From: Stachybotrys elegans
Lineage: Eukaryota; Ascomycota; Sordariomycetes; Hypocreales; Stachybotryaceae
Direction: 5' to 3'
DNA length: 64,000 nucleotides
NCBI GenBank assembly: GCA_020746835.1
Contig: JAGPNK010000005.1
Location: 1-64,000 of the forward strand
In this document: in pieces, positions 11,200 through 20,862 of the stretch
Position numbering within the stretch: the stretch's first letter is position 1
Layout of the letters: each line of letters starts with the position of its first letter
Notes under the pieces: generated by a model
Database searches by the model: none
What the model was told of the DNA's origin: nothing
Seen by the model: the letters and a program-made list of their open reading frames with translations, nothing else
Made by a program: the position numbers and the translations under genes

Positions 11200-11832
11200 T
11201 GTGAATGTTGCGTCTTTGTTCTTTGTTGTTTGCTTGTCGCCGGGCTGTTCCGGGAAGCAGTCCGGAGTAGCTGCGTTGTTATCGCTTATCTCATTGCCGC
11301 GGTATGAGTCCGACATATGCATCAATGCGATTTGTGACGCAAGTATGCATTATGCCTATATGCATCAACAAGGGACTTCTTGGCGGGGTTGTCAAAATTA
11401 CCACGGGGCACTAATTTGGTCCTGATCGTCCATGCGCATTATCCGATCACCCACTCCCTTTCTTGTAACTGCTGGCGGTCAATTGGGCCAACGTACTCCG
11501 TACATTGTGCGGAGTAGAGGTACCTAGTAGGGGACTTCTGGCTACTCAGTCGGGAGTATCCGTATCCATAGGCTATTAGTTCTGTTGGGTCTGTACCATA
11601 GCGACCACCGGGTTTCCCGGTAATTAACAACCTGTCGGGCCAATAATAATAGGCAGAAATTCGTATCACTGTCTACCCTGGTACGCCAGCAAAGTATGTT
11701 TCTGGCAACGCATAAGACAGGGGCAAGGCTTAGGTTTTTTTTTCCAGCGATTAGAATCCGAGTCCTTACCATCTCACAGCGACACCCACTGCTTCTCACT
11801 GCATCTCACTACAAGTCGTCTGTCTATTGGCC
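11200..11832. other. Divergent promoter region
   Basis: About 630 bases separate the thioesterase (minus) from the DUF4246 gene (plus), so this should carry both promoters. I see no coding frame worth reporting; the minus-strand frame continuing to 11325 is the 5' leader of the thioesterase. Confidence 0.5.
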
Positions 11833-14488
11833 ATGAAGTATCAGTGGCTCGATGAGGGGGACGAGCCCAGCAAGCATTATTGCGACTGGTGGAGTTATGA
11901 TACCCATCTCTGGCCTGTGCGCGAGCGCTTCATGGTGGCCTTCATGGACACCTTGACAGACATAGACGACTGGCACAACAAGATCGAGGACGACGACATC
12001 GTCCAGCAGTGGTGGGAGGAAGCCAGCCAGCGACCCGAGAAGCCGTTGTGGGACGCCATCCTCGAATGCTCTGGGTCACACATCGGGACGGGCTGGTCAA
12101 GTGAGATGGAGCAGGAATTCGGGCCCAGGGGCGACGGCAAAATCCCAATTCCACGAACCCGCATGCTCTCTTGGAAGGCTTTTGAATTCGCATGTGCCGC
12201 ATCTTCCTCCCACCATCTTCCCTTATGCTGACCTCTGGCTGGCAGTGCATCGACGAACTCCAACAAAAATGCAAATACTTTCGTCTCACCGGCCTAATAC
12301 CCACACTTGATATTGGCGGCAGCGGTGTCGTCAAATCCGACAAGCTTGTGGGCCAAGACCTCAGGGAGCGTCTGCGAGACGGCTTTGCCCAGCTGCGCGC
12401 TGATCAGGAGGCCAGCGGTCTCGACTGGCATCCTGGGACCGACGGCAAAGTCTTGAACCTGGTCCATCCATCCATGTACCCTTTCATCTTCGGTATGGCT
12501 CGCCTTCGTAGTCATCTGGCTCCCCCATCTCACAAATCTACTAGGCAAATCGCCCTTCATCCGGGATGAGGTCGTGGGCGTCACAGACGCTATTCACAAG
12601 TGGGCTGGCAAAGGCCAAACGAGTCCCGAGGGCGCGCCTCCTCTCAGTGATCCCACTACGCGCACAGAATACCAATGGCTTCCTGCCAATGTTGCATGGC
12701 AGGATTATTCGCGCGTCAGATTTTCCAGCTACATCAACAACCTTCATCCAAATAGATATCCCCACATCTATCAAGCCATTGAGGAGCTTCTCGGCCTCGT
12801 TATTCCGGCGTGGGACCAGGTCCTGTTCTCGAGAAGAACCAAGTATCGAGTGTTTCCGGAATGTACTCGTTTCCGACCCCCAGTTTCTCGTTTCTTACCC
12901 CCAGGTAAAGGATTTGAAGAATTTGCCACCCCGTAAGCCCCTGCCCCTCCTTCTTGTCGCTCTATGGCTCACTCTAATAGCCGTGATGTTTGGGAGAAAC
13001 CGAACGCAGACTTGATGGCAGCCACTCATTTCAAGCTTACCGAGCCTGAAATTCACTCCATTGTGCGCGAATCAGCGCGCTGTTCATCGATGCATGCTAT
13101 GTCATATACGGTCAGATCGGCAGCATCGTCAGAACCGCCAGCAACGCCAGATCCCGAGCCCTCGTCGCATTCGGATTATTCAGACCATCCGGAGCATACA
13201 GAGTGCCCTTGCCAACAGAAGTTCCGCGAAAACCCAGAAGCCTACCGCCATGAGACCAACAACTTCAAGTGGCAAAACATGCGAGACGCAAAGTTTATCG
13301 ACCCCGAGCCGAAGAAGATGCCTGTTTTCACTGATTATTTTCCATTGAATGGTCTTCGAGAGAGATTCGAGGATCTTAGGAGGAATGATTATAGGAATGG
13401 TCTCCAGGTCTATGTCAAGATGATACGCATTGAGTTGACCCCCGAGAAACCTGTTCTCCCCGCAGGGGCGTGGCATGTAAGTCTGCTGACATGCGGTGCC
13501 CCGAAGAGCGCCATGAACTGATGGAAGCAGTGGGAAGGCTTGTCGAACGAGGAAATCTGCGCGACTGCGCTCTTCTATGTGGACAGCGAGAACATCACGT
13601 CCAGCGGCATAGAATTTCGAACGCCTACAGATGTTCCCCGTGCGACACGGGAGACAATGGCTCAGACTGAATCTGGCTTATTCAACTGGTACGAGCGTGT
13701 CTACGGCGCCAACCTGAATGGCGGTTGCCCTAGGCAATACTATGGCCGAGTCCAGACGCCTCAAGGCCGGCTGCTTGCTTACCCCAACATATTGTGAGTC
13801 TGGCCCGGAGTATTTCCTACGCTCTGCTAATATCGTAGTCAACGCCGAGTCGGTGATTTCCATTTGACAGACCCCTCGAAACCAGGCCACTGTTCACTGA
13901 TTACGCTTTGGTAAGCTCCGGATCATATTGCCCTGGCCCAAAGAGACGGACTAAACAAGTACAAACCACAGGCTCGCGGAACCCATGGTGCGTCTTGTCT
14001 CGACAGCCAATGTTCCTCCTCAGCGGCTCGATTGGTGGGTCGATGCTACGTTCCCGGGCGACGCCGCCGGGGCCAACAAAGTGCCGCCCGAGATAGTCTT
14101 GATGATGCATGACCGCCCAGGGTGGAAGGAACACATGCCCGAGAAATTGTCTGCGCGTGCCCAGGGCTATAGGCTGTCTCAGGAGGTCTACAACATGGTG
14201 CGCGACGAATTTGCCACTACCAGCAATCTATGGACCCGCGCGGAAGCCGAGAAGCAGAGACGTCTGATAATGGGTGACCAAGCAGAGTTTCGTCAAATTC
14301 TTGCAACGAATGAGCATTACGGCCGCTATCATTTTCTCGATGAGTCCAGTGACTCGGAGGGAGAATCTGACGATGATCCAAGTGACTCGGAAGGGGGTTT
14401 TGCTGATGGTGCGAGTGAGGAGGAGGATATTCTAGGAGTCGATCAGTATTTTGGTGGTTTATCTGATCGGCAATACTGGTGGAGATAA
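11833..14488 (+). CDS. DUF4246 family protein, seven exons
   Basis: The exons are 11833-12189, 12246-12492, 12545-12932, 12981-13476, 13531-13793, 13839-13910 and 13972-14488 (2340 nt, 779 residues). DUF4246 is a large fungal family of unknown role. Conserved blocks are HPSMYPFIFG, EYQWLP, SYINNLHP, LTPEKP, the split GAWH/WEG block rebuilt across intron 4, and the late R-R-V-G-D-F-H-L-T-D-P then GHCSLITLWLAEP block. The H-x-E of WHWEG and the later Arg-bearing strand look like the metal-binding core of a 2OG-Fe(II) oxygenase fold; that is inference. The C-terminal 60 residues are acidic and Ser-rich (DSEGESDDD), as in nuclear proteins. Intron 1 (12190-12245) fits only with a GC donor. An optional 42-nt intron at 12863-12904 was not used. 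Confidence 0.88.
12190..12245 (+). other. Probable GC-AG intron in the DUF4246 gene
   Basis: The exon ends GAATTC and the intron reads GCATGT...GGCAG. Removal joins ..KAFEF to CIDELQQ.. in phase 0. The only GT nearby (at 12194) leads to an early stop in the next exon. GCATGT differs from the preferred fungal donor GTATGT only at position +2. Confidence 0.7.
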
Positions 14489-15607
14489 ATCGGCACTGGT
14501 GGGAAGAGGCAACCGGGAATGGCTAAAGTATGTAGTTCAGGTTATCAGTATAGCCCTCATGCTGTCCGCGACAGCGTTTCTTTCCTCCTTCTACCACCAC
14601 CATCCAGTTGCCTCCTTGGATGAGGCATGTAATGCTGCCAAGCGCATCGTTCCCACCCTTCCACGTCCTGGCCCCTGCAGACTCGTTCGGGCTTCCAATT
14701 TTGGCAATAGTAGCGTGGGTTTTAAGCATAAAGGCCAGATGTGCCCACCAATATCCCATGGTGGACAGAGATCTTCCGTTGATCCAAGCATCCGCTCCAA
14801 CAGGCCTTTGACCCTGGGCTGAGCACGAATTACGAAGACAACGCGAGGGCCTCTTACGGACAAGATGCCCCTCTAGGCGGCGACCTGCCTCTCCGAGACG
14901 ACGCATTCAACCCGACCATCCGCGAATCGCTCATTGACCTGGACGCCTCGCTTGATGGGAGTGATCTGTCTCGGTTTACGGATCTAGAAACAGATCGATG
15001 GCTTCAAGCTGTGGTAAAGTACTATCTTAGTACCTTAGTAGTACGGAGTAGTGCTAGGCAGTACCTACTAGGTACATATGCTCATAAATGTGGCTGAGTG
15101 GCTGGGCTGAGGCTGATTGGGTTTCCTATTTAGGCATGTTGGCCAAGGGTGGTGGCATCCCGCAGTGGGTAGTCCTGCACTACACTCCATCATAAATGCC
15201 TGTTTAGTACTAAGATTTCAACTTCACTTCACAACGTAGGGAGCTGGGAGCAGCCAGAGTATAGATAATGGGGAAGCTTCGCGGTTTCTTGTGGAAGCTT
15301 TCGCATCTCGGCAACCTTCTGGAAAAGCTTGACGGCAAGTCGGCCCTTTCGCGGAACATACCTTTCATTAAACGGCAATGATTGGAGGCGGGTATGATGA
15401 GAGGCTTTATGGCACATCCACTAGAGAGGATATCCCTAGAGACAGAGCGATTTCAGTTGATCAGGTGCCCATTGATGCGCAAGAGTGGAAAAGGTTATAT
15501 AGGTAGTGATAGAGTTCAGATGGCATATTTATAGCCCGCGTCCATCACGGCTCTCAACTTCTCAATCCTGCTCCCTCACAACCCCACTGCGCCATACCAT
15601 CGCCATC
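14489..15607. other. Intergenic with a coding-like relic
   Basis: From 14783 to 15097 one plus frame is open for 104 codons without an ATG. Its stretch from about 14820 to 15015 has protein-like composition (PLRDDAFNP, SLIDLDASLDGSDLS, LETDRWLQAV), which looks like an orphan exon or gene remnant. From 15016 to 15080 the DNA becomes a run of short palindromes built on GTAC and CTAGTA. A TATA-like TATTTATAG at 15526-15534 precedes the next gene. Confidence 0.4.
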
Positions 15608-16744
15608 ATGTTTGACCAAGACAGGGATCGCGAAAGTCTCCTGACCCTCGCTAGCAGAACTGCGAGTCTGCGGAGCACGATTAGGAGCATGATTGGCTCT
15701 TCTAAAAGCACCCTGGTCCCGTCTGCAAGCCACCTCTATCACGATGCCGCAGCTCAGACCGACAGCCAACAAGACCACACCCTGTCATGTGCTTCGCAAA
15801 TTGGCAAGGGACCAAAGCAGGCGGATGGCAGGGGAGAAGGGGAGGCAGAAACTCCAACGAACAACGGGAAAAAGAACAGCGAGGCCACAGCAAAAAGACA
15901 CGATTCCGATGTCGTATTCAGATCCAAATTCTCCCGTTTTTATCAGCGCTTGTCCGATCTTGCGTTCCCACCGTGGGAAAGGACATTAGTGCCCATGCAC
16001 GGGTTGATACCTTATCGTCTGTGCTGCGAGCAATTATACCACGCGCGCACCAGAACGGACAAGGCAGCAGGAAATATATTTCTTCGGGATGATTCATCTG
16101 CCGGCCACTTCGAAATGGATGACGGACAAGCTCAATGCTGGTGGAGAAACGACGTCTTTTACAGCGAGGGGTCATTTCTTTATAAGCAACACCTAGAGCT
16201 CCATCATCGCGGCCCTTCTAAGCCTGGACAATTCGAACTCAGACCCTGTTGTCATGAACGAATTAAGTTCAGTTACCCTTGGTTATCCGATGTGGAAGGG
16301 GAGGACACATATGCTTCCATGAATTATGAGCGGGTTATCGAAACATTTGAGCGCATGACAGCGACATCTGCGATACATCAGTTTCGAACCAGCTCTGACC
16401 CTAGGCAGAAATGGGGTCAATCGTTAGCATGTGAGAGGTGCCCCACGGATACGTATCTTGAGCTCTGGCTGTTTTCAGATAATGCCATAGTGTTCACTGC
16501 TATCAGCTGCAGCGACTTGGGTTCTGGCAAGAGCTACAAGGATCCCAAATGGCAAGCCATCTCGGACCCACTCACGTCAGCACGTCGTGTTTGCTATGGG
16601 ACTATGAACGGGACAAGAGTAGAGGGAGGGATGTCGTATCTAGTCGAGAGAGTTTTTCGTGTATCCGGACGTCTTCAATGGCCGGATTGTGTATCCGGCC
16701 GTACTCGTAGGCCGGATTACTTGCGTCTTGATCGTCTACGATAG
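15608..16744 (+). CDS. Unknown Cys-rich protein
   Basis: Not recognised. The single-exon frame from the ATG at 15608 gives 378 residues; an upstream non-ATG extension was ignored. Residues 1-120 are low-complexity, Ser/Thr/Gln/Lys-rich and probably disordered. Residues about 125-340 are globular, with Trp/Tyr-rich blocks (FPPWERTLVPMHGLIPYR) and paired cysteines (LCCEQL, RPCCHERIKFSYPW, ACERCPTDTYLELWLF) that could bind zinc. The last 30 codons, from about 16660, run through a G/C-rich repeated motif (CCGGATTGTGTATCCGGCC, then GGCCGGATTA), so the natural C-terminus may have been replaced by repeat sequence. No intron is evident. A function cannot be proposed. Confidence 0.65.
   Translation: MFDQDRDRESLLTLASRTASLRSTIRSMIGSSKSTLVPSASHLYHDAAAQTDSQQDHTLSCASQIGKGPKQADGRGEGEAETPTNNGKKNSEATAKRHDSDVVFRSKFSRFYQRLSDLAFPPWERTLVPMHGLIPYRLCCEQLYHARTRTDKAAGNIFLRDDSSAGHFEMDDGQAQCWWRNDVFYSEGSFLYKQHLELHHRGPSKPGQFELRPCCHERIKFSYPWLSDVEGEDTYASMNYERVIETFERMTATSAIHQFRTSSDPRQKWGQSLACERCPTDTYLELWLFSDNAIVFTAISCSDLGSGKSYKDPKWQAISDPLTSARRVCYGTMNGTRVEGGMSYLVERVFRVSGRLQWPDCVSGRTRRPDYLRLDRLR
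16655..16725 (+). repeat. Short CCGGA direct and inverted repeats at the 3' end of the preceding gene
   Basis: TATCCGGACG, GGCCGGATTGTGTATCCGGCCG and GGCCGGATTAC form overlapping direct and inverted copies of TATCCGG/CCGGATA within about 70 bases and could fold into hairpins. Confidence 0.55.
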
Positions 16745-17150
16745 AAATAACTACCTGTCAGATGTTGAATCTTTTTCAGCCTATGAGACGCGAAGCCTGT
16801 GGCTGCCGCTGACGAACGTCTCGTGTCCTAGCTGTGGAAGAAGGCTGCCGCTGCTGCTGCTGCTGCCGGCGATGGTTAGGATCAGGGCTACTAGCAAGTC
16901 TACGATATTATTAGAAGGAACGTTTCCAAGGGCCTTAAGCCAATCAATTGCTAGCGCTGAGCTCTTGACCAGTTGGCTTTTTGTGCTAAGATTTAGTTTA
17001 TGATGAGGAGCTGATTAATAAAGCTCAATCTGGAAGGCACTAAATACGTTAATGCGAACCTTCTAGCTTCGCTTAATTATACAGCCTGGCATAGAGCGCA
17101 CCTGCTTGCCCACATCTAACAATATGGAAAGAACAAGGAAGGGGTTCCAG

Positions 17151-17318
17151 TCAAGGGCGGGCGAGGGAGAGGACGAACTGGTAGAAGTCGCTCCGCGCAA
17201 ACTTCCAGAGCCCCCAAACGGCAGCGAAGAAGCCGGCGTAGCCCAGCAAGGCCCCGGCCAAGAGGTAATGGGCATTAAGCCACTCTACGCTCCCTAGGTA
17301 TAGGAGCACCAAACGCAT
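17151..17318 (-). CDS. Possible small hydrophobic protein, 55 residues
   Basis: The ATG at 17318 and TGA at 17151 give 55 residues. After MRLVLLYLGSVEW the centre (LLAGALLGYAGFFAAVW) is an excellent membrane helix, followed by a basic/aromatic tail (KFARSDFYQFVLSLARP). Composition and ending look like a real membrane protein or the last exon of one. Upstream on this strand the sequence is a triplet repeat, so a longer minus-strand gene would have to splice across it. I do not recognise the family. Confidence 0.35.
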   Translation of the reverse strand: MRLVLLYLGSVEWLNAHYLLAGALLGYAGFFAAVWGLWKFARSDFYQFVLSLARP

Positions 17319-17337
17319 TCTCTGACTGTATCATCGC

Positions 17338-17510
17338 AGTCACGGTCGCTGTCGTCGTCGTCGCCACTGTCTTCGTCGTCGCCACTGTCTTCGTCGTCGC
17401 CACTGTCCTCGTCACGGTCACCACTACTGTCGTCATCGTCATTGTCATCGTCGGTGTTGTCGTTGCTGTTGTTGTTGTTCTCGTTGTTGGGGTTGTCGTC
17501 GACGATGAGG
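17338..17510. repeat. GTC/GTT triplet-repeat tract with 18-bp tandem unit
   Basis: Nearly every third base boundary reads GTC, GTT, ATC or CTC. Within it the unit GCCACTGTCTTCGTCGTC occurs at 17363, 17381 and, diverged, at 17399. The minus strand would read as poly-Asp/Ser and the plus strand as poly-Val; both frames are open because of the repeat. Confidence 0.85.
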
Positions 17511-17682
17511 CTGGTGAGAGTAAGAGTATCGGAATCCCCCTTCATCCATCAACTCAGCCAAGTCTCTACAACCTACTCCTCTGCCTCTTCGACCTCCTCC
17601 GCCACCTCATCCGCGCCCGCCGCGCCCGCCCCTTGGAGCTCGGCTCCGACTTCAACTACCGCTCCTCTCCCTCCCCGGTGTG

Positions 17683-17775
17683 AGCAGCAGCAGCAGAAGC
17701 AGCAGAAGAAGAAGCAGAAGCAGCAGAAGCAGCAATATCATCAACAACAATATCGATAGCAGCAGCATCAACGAG
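17683..17775. repeat. CAG/AAG/CAA microsatellite
   Basis: Imperfect runs of AGCAGC and AGAAGC, then ATCAACAAC, cover about 90 bases. The Gln/Lys-rich frame across it has no other support. Confidence 0.85.
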
Positions 17776-17995
17776 AGGTGTTCGCTGACCTCGACTGGCT
17801 TCGGCTGGTCGGGGCCTGAACCAAGGAGACTGTGGGTCAGACGCTCAGGACAACTCAACTCAACTCATCCAAACCACCAATCCAGCGTACCCGTTCAGGT
17901 CTAGTAGGCATCATCAAAGCCGAAGCTAAAGCAGCTCCATCACCTTGCATCAAGTCAAACGCAGGTGAAAAGGCGACACCTTACTCCAACACCAA

Positions 17996-18142
17996 CCAAA
18001 GTCTGCTCGACAACCAAAGTCTGCTCGACAACCGATATCTGCTCGACAATGCGTAAGCCTGCTCCACAACACATAAGTCTGCTCGACAACGCATAAGTCT
18101 GCTCGGAAACCAAAGTCTGCTTCACAACGTGTAAGTCTGCTC
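17996..18142 (+). repeat. Minisatellite, about eight 18-20 bp units
   Basis: The core TCTGCTCGACAAC recurs with spacers CAAAG, CGATA or CATAAG. The first two units are identical (CAAAGTCTGCTCGACAAC), and later units vary by one to four bases and by one or two bases in length. The units are contiguous, without spacer/repeat alternation, so this is a tandem repeat and not a CRISPR array. Confidence 0.9.
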
Positions 18143-19115
18143 ACCAGTGGTATGAGCCCCGAGTATCCCAGCGCTGACAATCAATCGAAGACCACCGGCC
18201 CACCCACTTGATCCTTCAACCACAACTGGCTCGACGAAAGGAGATCTTCGCACATCACCACACGGACAAGGAAACCTTTACCGCCTTTGGAACGAACGGA
18301 TCAAGCTTCAGGCAGCATGCCCATGTCTACATACGGCGCCACGAGGCTAGATACCAGCCGCCTTTGTGGCACAAACTCGATGTCCACGTGGATCCATTTG
18401 CCAATGGGATTTCGGACTGTTGGCGTTTGGCCATCTCACCGTTACGGTCAGCATGAGGGTAAGGATCCCAGATTGCTGATGAAAGACGTCGAACACTAAC
18501 CTCAATAGCCCAAACAAGGAGACGAGAGAATACAGAGGTGTCTGGAATCATGGTATTGAAACGCGATTATCAGCACCCGCCCATGTGGAGGCAAAAGACG
18601 TCCGAGGAAGCTGCCAAGAGCGCGTACGAACAGCAACCATCGCGGTCACAGGGAACGTTGAAGAGCACGGCTGCACGGCTGTGTGAATCCAACACTTGGG
18701 TCATGGCGAAATCACCTCGGCATAATGCATCGCCCATCTACCGTGCTTGGACGGATCCAGCGTGACTCTGCATGGACAAAGTGAGGGAGGTAAGTACCAA
18801 TGCCTACTTTACCTTTGTCCAATCCATACATCATCCTACCTTGTCCCCAGTCGCGTGTGCTAGTACCGTTAAATCTGACCGACAGAAATACCTACCAGTC
18901 CTACCAGTCCTACCACAGCGTTTTTGGGTCTCGACAAACTCTTTTGGACCATATGATGTTCAACGAGGCCTGTCCTTACGTGGACACCAATCGCCGACTC
19001 CAACAAACGCCCACCACTAGAGCCCCATGGTCACCTGTCCGCCTCTTCGACCGCCGTACGCAGCGTTCCATTTCCTCGCCCTCCTTCCCATCCTCACTTT
19101 GTCCGTATTCCTCTC

Positions 19116-19490
19116 TTAAGGGTGGCATCCCTCGGTCAGTGCTGGTCTTTCCCGCGAGCCGGTATCACGCGCAAATCCATGATACCTGTGCCAAATTCGA
19201 CACTCCCCCCTTTCCGTGTCTCCAGGGATTCTAGCAAACTCAAGAAGTTGCCGATGCCAGCTATTGGAGCCCAATAGGTACGTCCAACTACACAGAAAAG
19301 AAGAGGTTCCAGTCCCCTGATCGAATTCACAGGCATATGTTCCAATACTACCACTCTGGCCAGCCTTCCGAGCAGCAACAACACCAGCGGCTAGAGCGGC
19401 AACAACCACCACAGTAGCGACGAGGACACCGAAGACGGAGACGATATGGATGAGAACCGGAACCCCTAGAGCTCTAACTAGGTTCGACAT
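19116..19490 (-). CDS. Possible single-pass membrane protein
   Basis: The ATG at 19490 opens 124 codons. Residues 1-45 contain a long hydrophobic helix (VLIHIVSVFGVLVATVVVVAA) ending in ARKAGQ, followed by a part with few cysteines and no known domain. The frame overlaps the upstream side of the beta-helix gene on the other strand, and the last 60 codons may be non-coding (an intron could begin near 19350). The helix is convincing; the gene is not proven. Confidence 0.3.
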   Translation of the reverse strand: MSNLVRALGVPVLIHIVSVFGVLVATVVVVAALAAGVVAARKAGQSGSIGTYACEFDQGTGTSSFLCSWTYLLGSNSWHRQLLEFARIPGDTERGECRIWHRYHGFARDTGSRERPALTEGCHP

Positions 19491-19541
19491 CGTTATGCGC
19501 CGTCCGGGATATCTGGGGACTGGCCCGTTTTCGCTACCGGT

Positions 19542-20729
19542 GTGTTTGTGAGTGGGATCTTTTGGGCCCGCGTGTCTACTCTTGCAGTGTCTCCCTCCGC
19601 CGCGTCTACCTTCGTCACCTTCATCGTATCCGCCGCTCCCGCATCCCCCTCCCTGTTCAGCGTCTGCCACTGCCATCTCCGCCACCTCACCCCGGGCGTA
19701 AACAGAAGCAGCGAAAGGCACCCCTTGATCCCCCAGAGTGTGGTCACCGGCTCCGGCACCTTCACCGCCACCGTCAACAGCGGCAACGTCTACACCGGTT
19801 CCGACTACCGCCTCGCCATCCAGACAGCGCTCGACCGCATCGGCGCCAGCACCATGGCCGTGACGAGCGGCAAGATCTTCGAGGTCTGCGGCACCGTGAA
19901 CACCGTCTTCCGCGACGGCCGCGGCGCCATTGAGATCATCAACCAGAACGACGTCAGCATCCCGTACCTCACCATGACGGGCAACCCGTATTTTGGTCTG
20001 CGCATCCCGGGAACGCGCAACTTAAACCTCGGCGAGATCACCATGAACCTCAGCGGCGGCCTGGGAATCCGCTTCGATGGCGATGCTGCGCAGAACTACA
20101 ACGTCCGCATGGGTGCCATTCGTGTCACTAGCGCTGGTTCTCATGCCGTCGAGACCTGGAACATCGATGGTCTGACGATTGGCTCCGGCATCGCCCGCAG
20201 TGTGGGTGAGTCAGGCCTCCTCATGCAGAGAACCATCAACACCCGCGTGGGTTACGTCGAGGGCAACAACGTCGGTGTCGGCACTGGGTACGCCATGCTG
20301 CGATTCGCCAACAACAATCGCCAGCTGTCCAACGGACAGTGTACGACGACCAACACCTTCATTGATTGCGTCTACTCTCGCGGTGGTGGTCGTGGAATCT
20401 TCTGCGTGTCCATGTCGGGCGCAGCCGAGATCCGATGGATCGACCTGGCCAACAACGGCAACAATGCTGTGCTCATCGAGAACTGCTACAACCTCGCCAT
20501 CCGCGACGGTGTCATCAACGGTGGAGGAGAAGTCCGAGTGGCTGCACCATCGGAATTCCCCAACACGAGCGGCATCTTCTTCGAGGTCCAAGATGACAGT
20601 AGGTCACAACACTGCAATATTATTTTGAGCGCATAACTAACTTCCAGAGACACTTCTGTTCGCGAGTCCCCCTGCGCCGAGAACATTTACTGGGGCCTCA
20701 CCTGCAACGACAGGAGGAACGTTTGCTAA
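19542..20729 (+). CDS. Right-handed beta-helix (pectin-lyase-fold) protein, 5' end unresolved
   Basis: The protein-like part begins near 19738 (VVTGSGTFTATVNSGNVYTGSDYRLA) and runs to 20598. A 51-nt intron (20599-20649) uses the second AG of an AGAG acceptor. The last exon encodes NTSVRESPCAENIYWGLTC and ends at 20729. Between 19860 and 20580 the text is a series of short strands with Asn/Gly turns (MNLSGGLGIRFDG, IDLANNGNNAVLIENC), the periodicity of parallel beta-helix proteins such as polysaccharide lyases and fungal hypothetical secreted proteins. No ATG precedes the conserved start in frame: the frame at 19542 begins with GTG. A signal-peptide exon is therefore missing from my model, or the gene has lost it. 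The CCCCCAG at 19729-19735 could be the acceptor. Catalytic residues and substrate are not identifiable. Confidence 0.75.
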
Positions 20730-20862
20730 ACGGAGGCATCTTGTTGGCGGTGTGCCTGGTGAGGGTTGTTGGCTTTCTTGGGGACTTGAACACTCCGCCA
20801 AGTATTTATCATAGATTGTTATGTAGCCTGGGAAAGTGAACAAATTTGCACACGTACCCGCC

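Larger units (their letters stand above)
16745..19500. other. Gene-poor, repeat-rich region
   Basis: About 2.7 kb with no gene I can support firmly. It contains a short hydrophobic minus-strand ORF (17151-17318), a GTC/GTT triplet tract with an 18-bp tandem unit, a CAG/AAG tract, an 18-20 bp minisatellite and a minus-strand frame with one strong membrane helix (19116-19490), listed separately. Frames between 18200 and 18780 are open but lack ATG starts and recognisable motifs. Confidence 0.5.

Noticed and set aside
12863..12904. Possible 42-nt intron in DUF4246 exon 3
   Set aside because: It has GT-AG ends and a length divisible by three, but it is shorter than the other introns and the frame is open through it, so it was kept as coding.
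17294..17545. Poly-Asp/Ser minus-strand ORF
   Set aside because: Produced by the GTC triplet repeat; no independent evidence of coding.
17996..18142. CRISPR-like array
   Set aside because: The units are contiguous without unique spacers, and the DNA is eukaryotic; it is a minisatellite.
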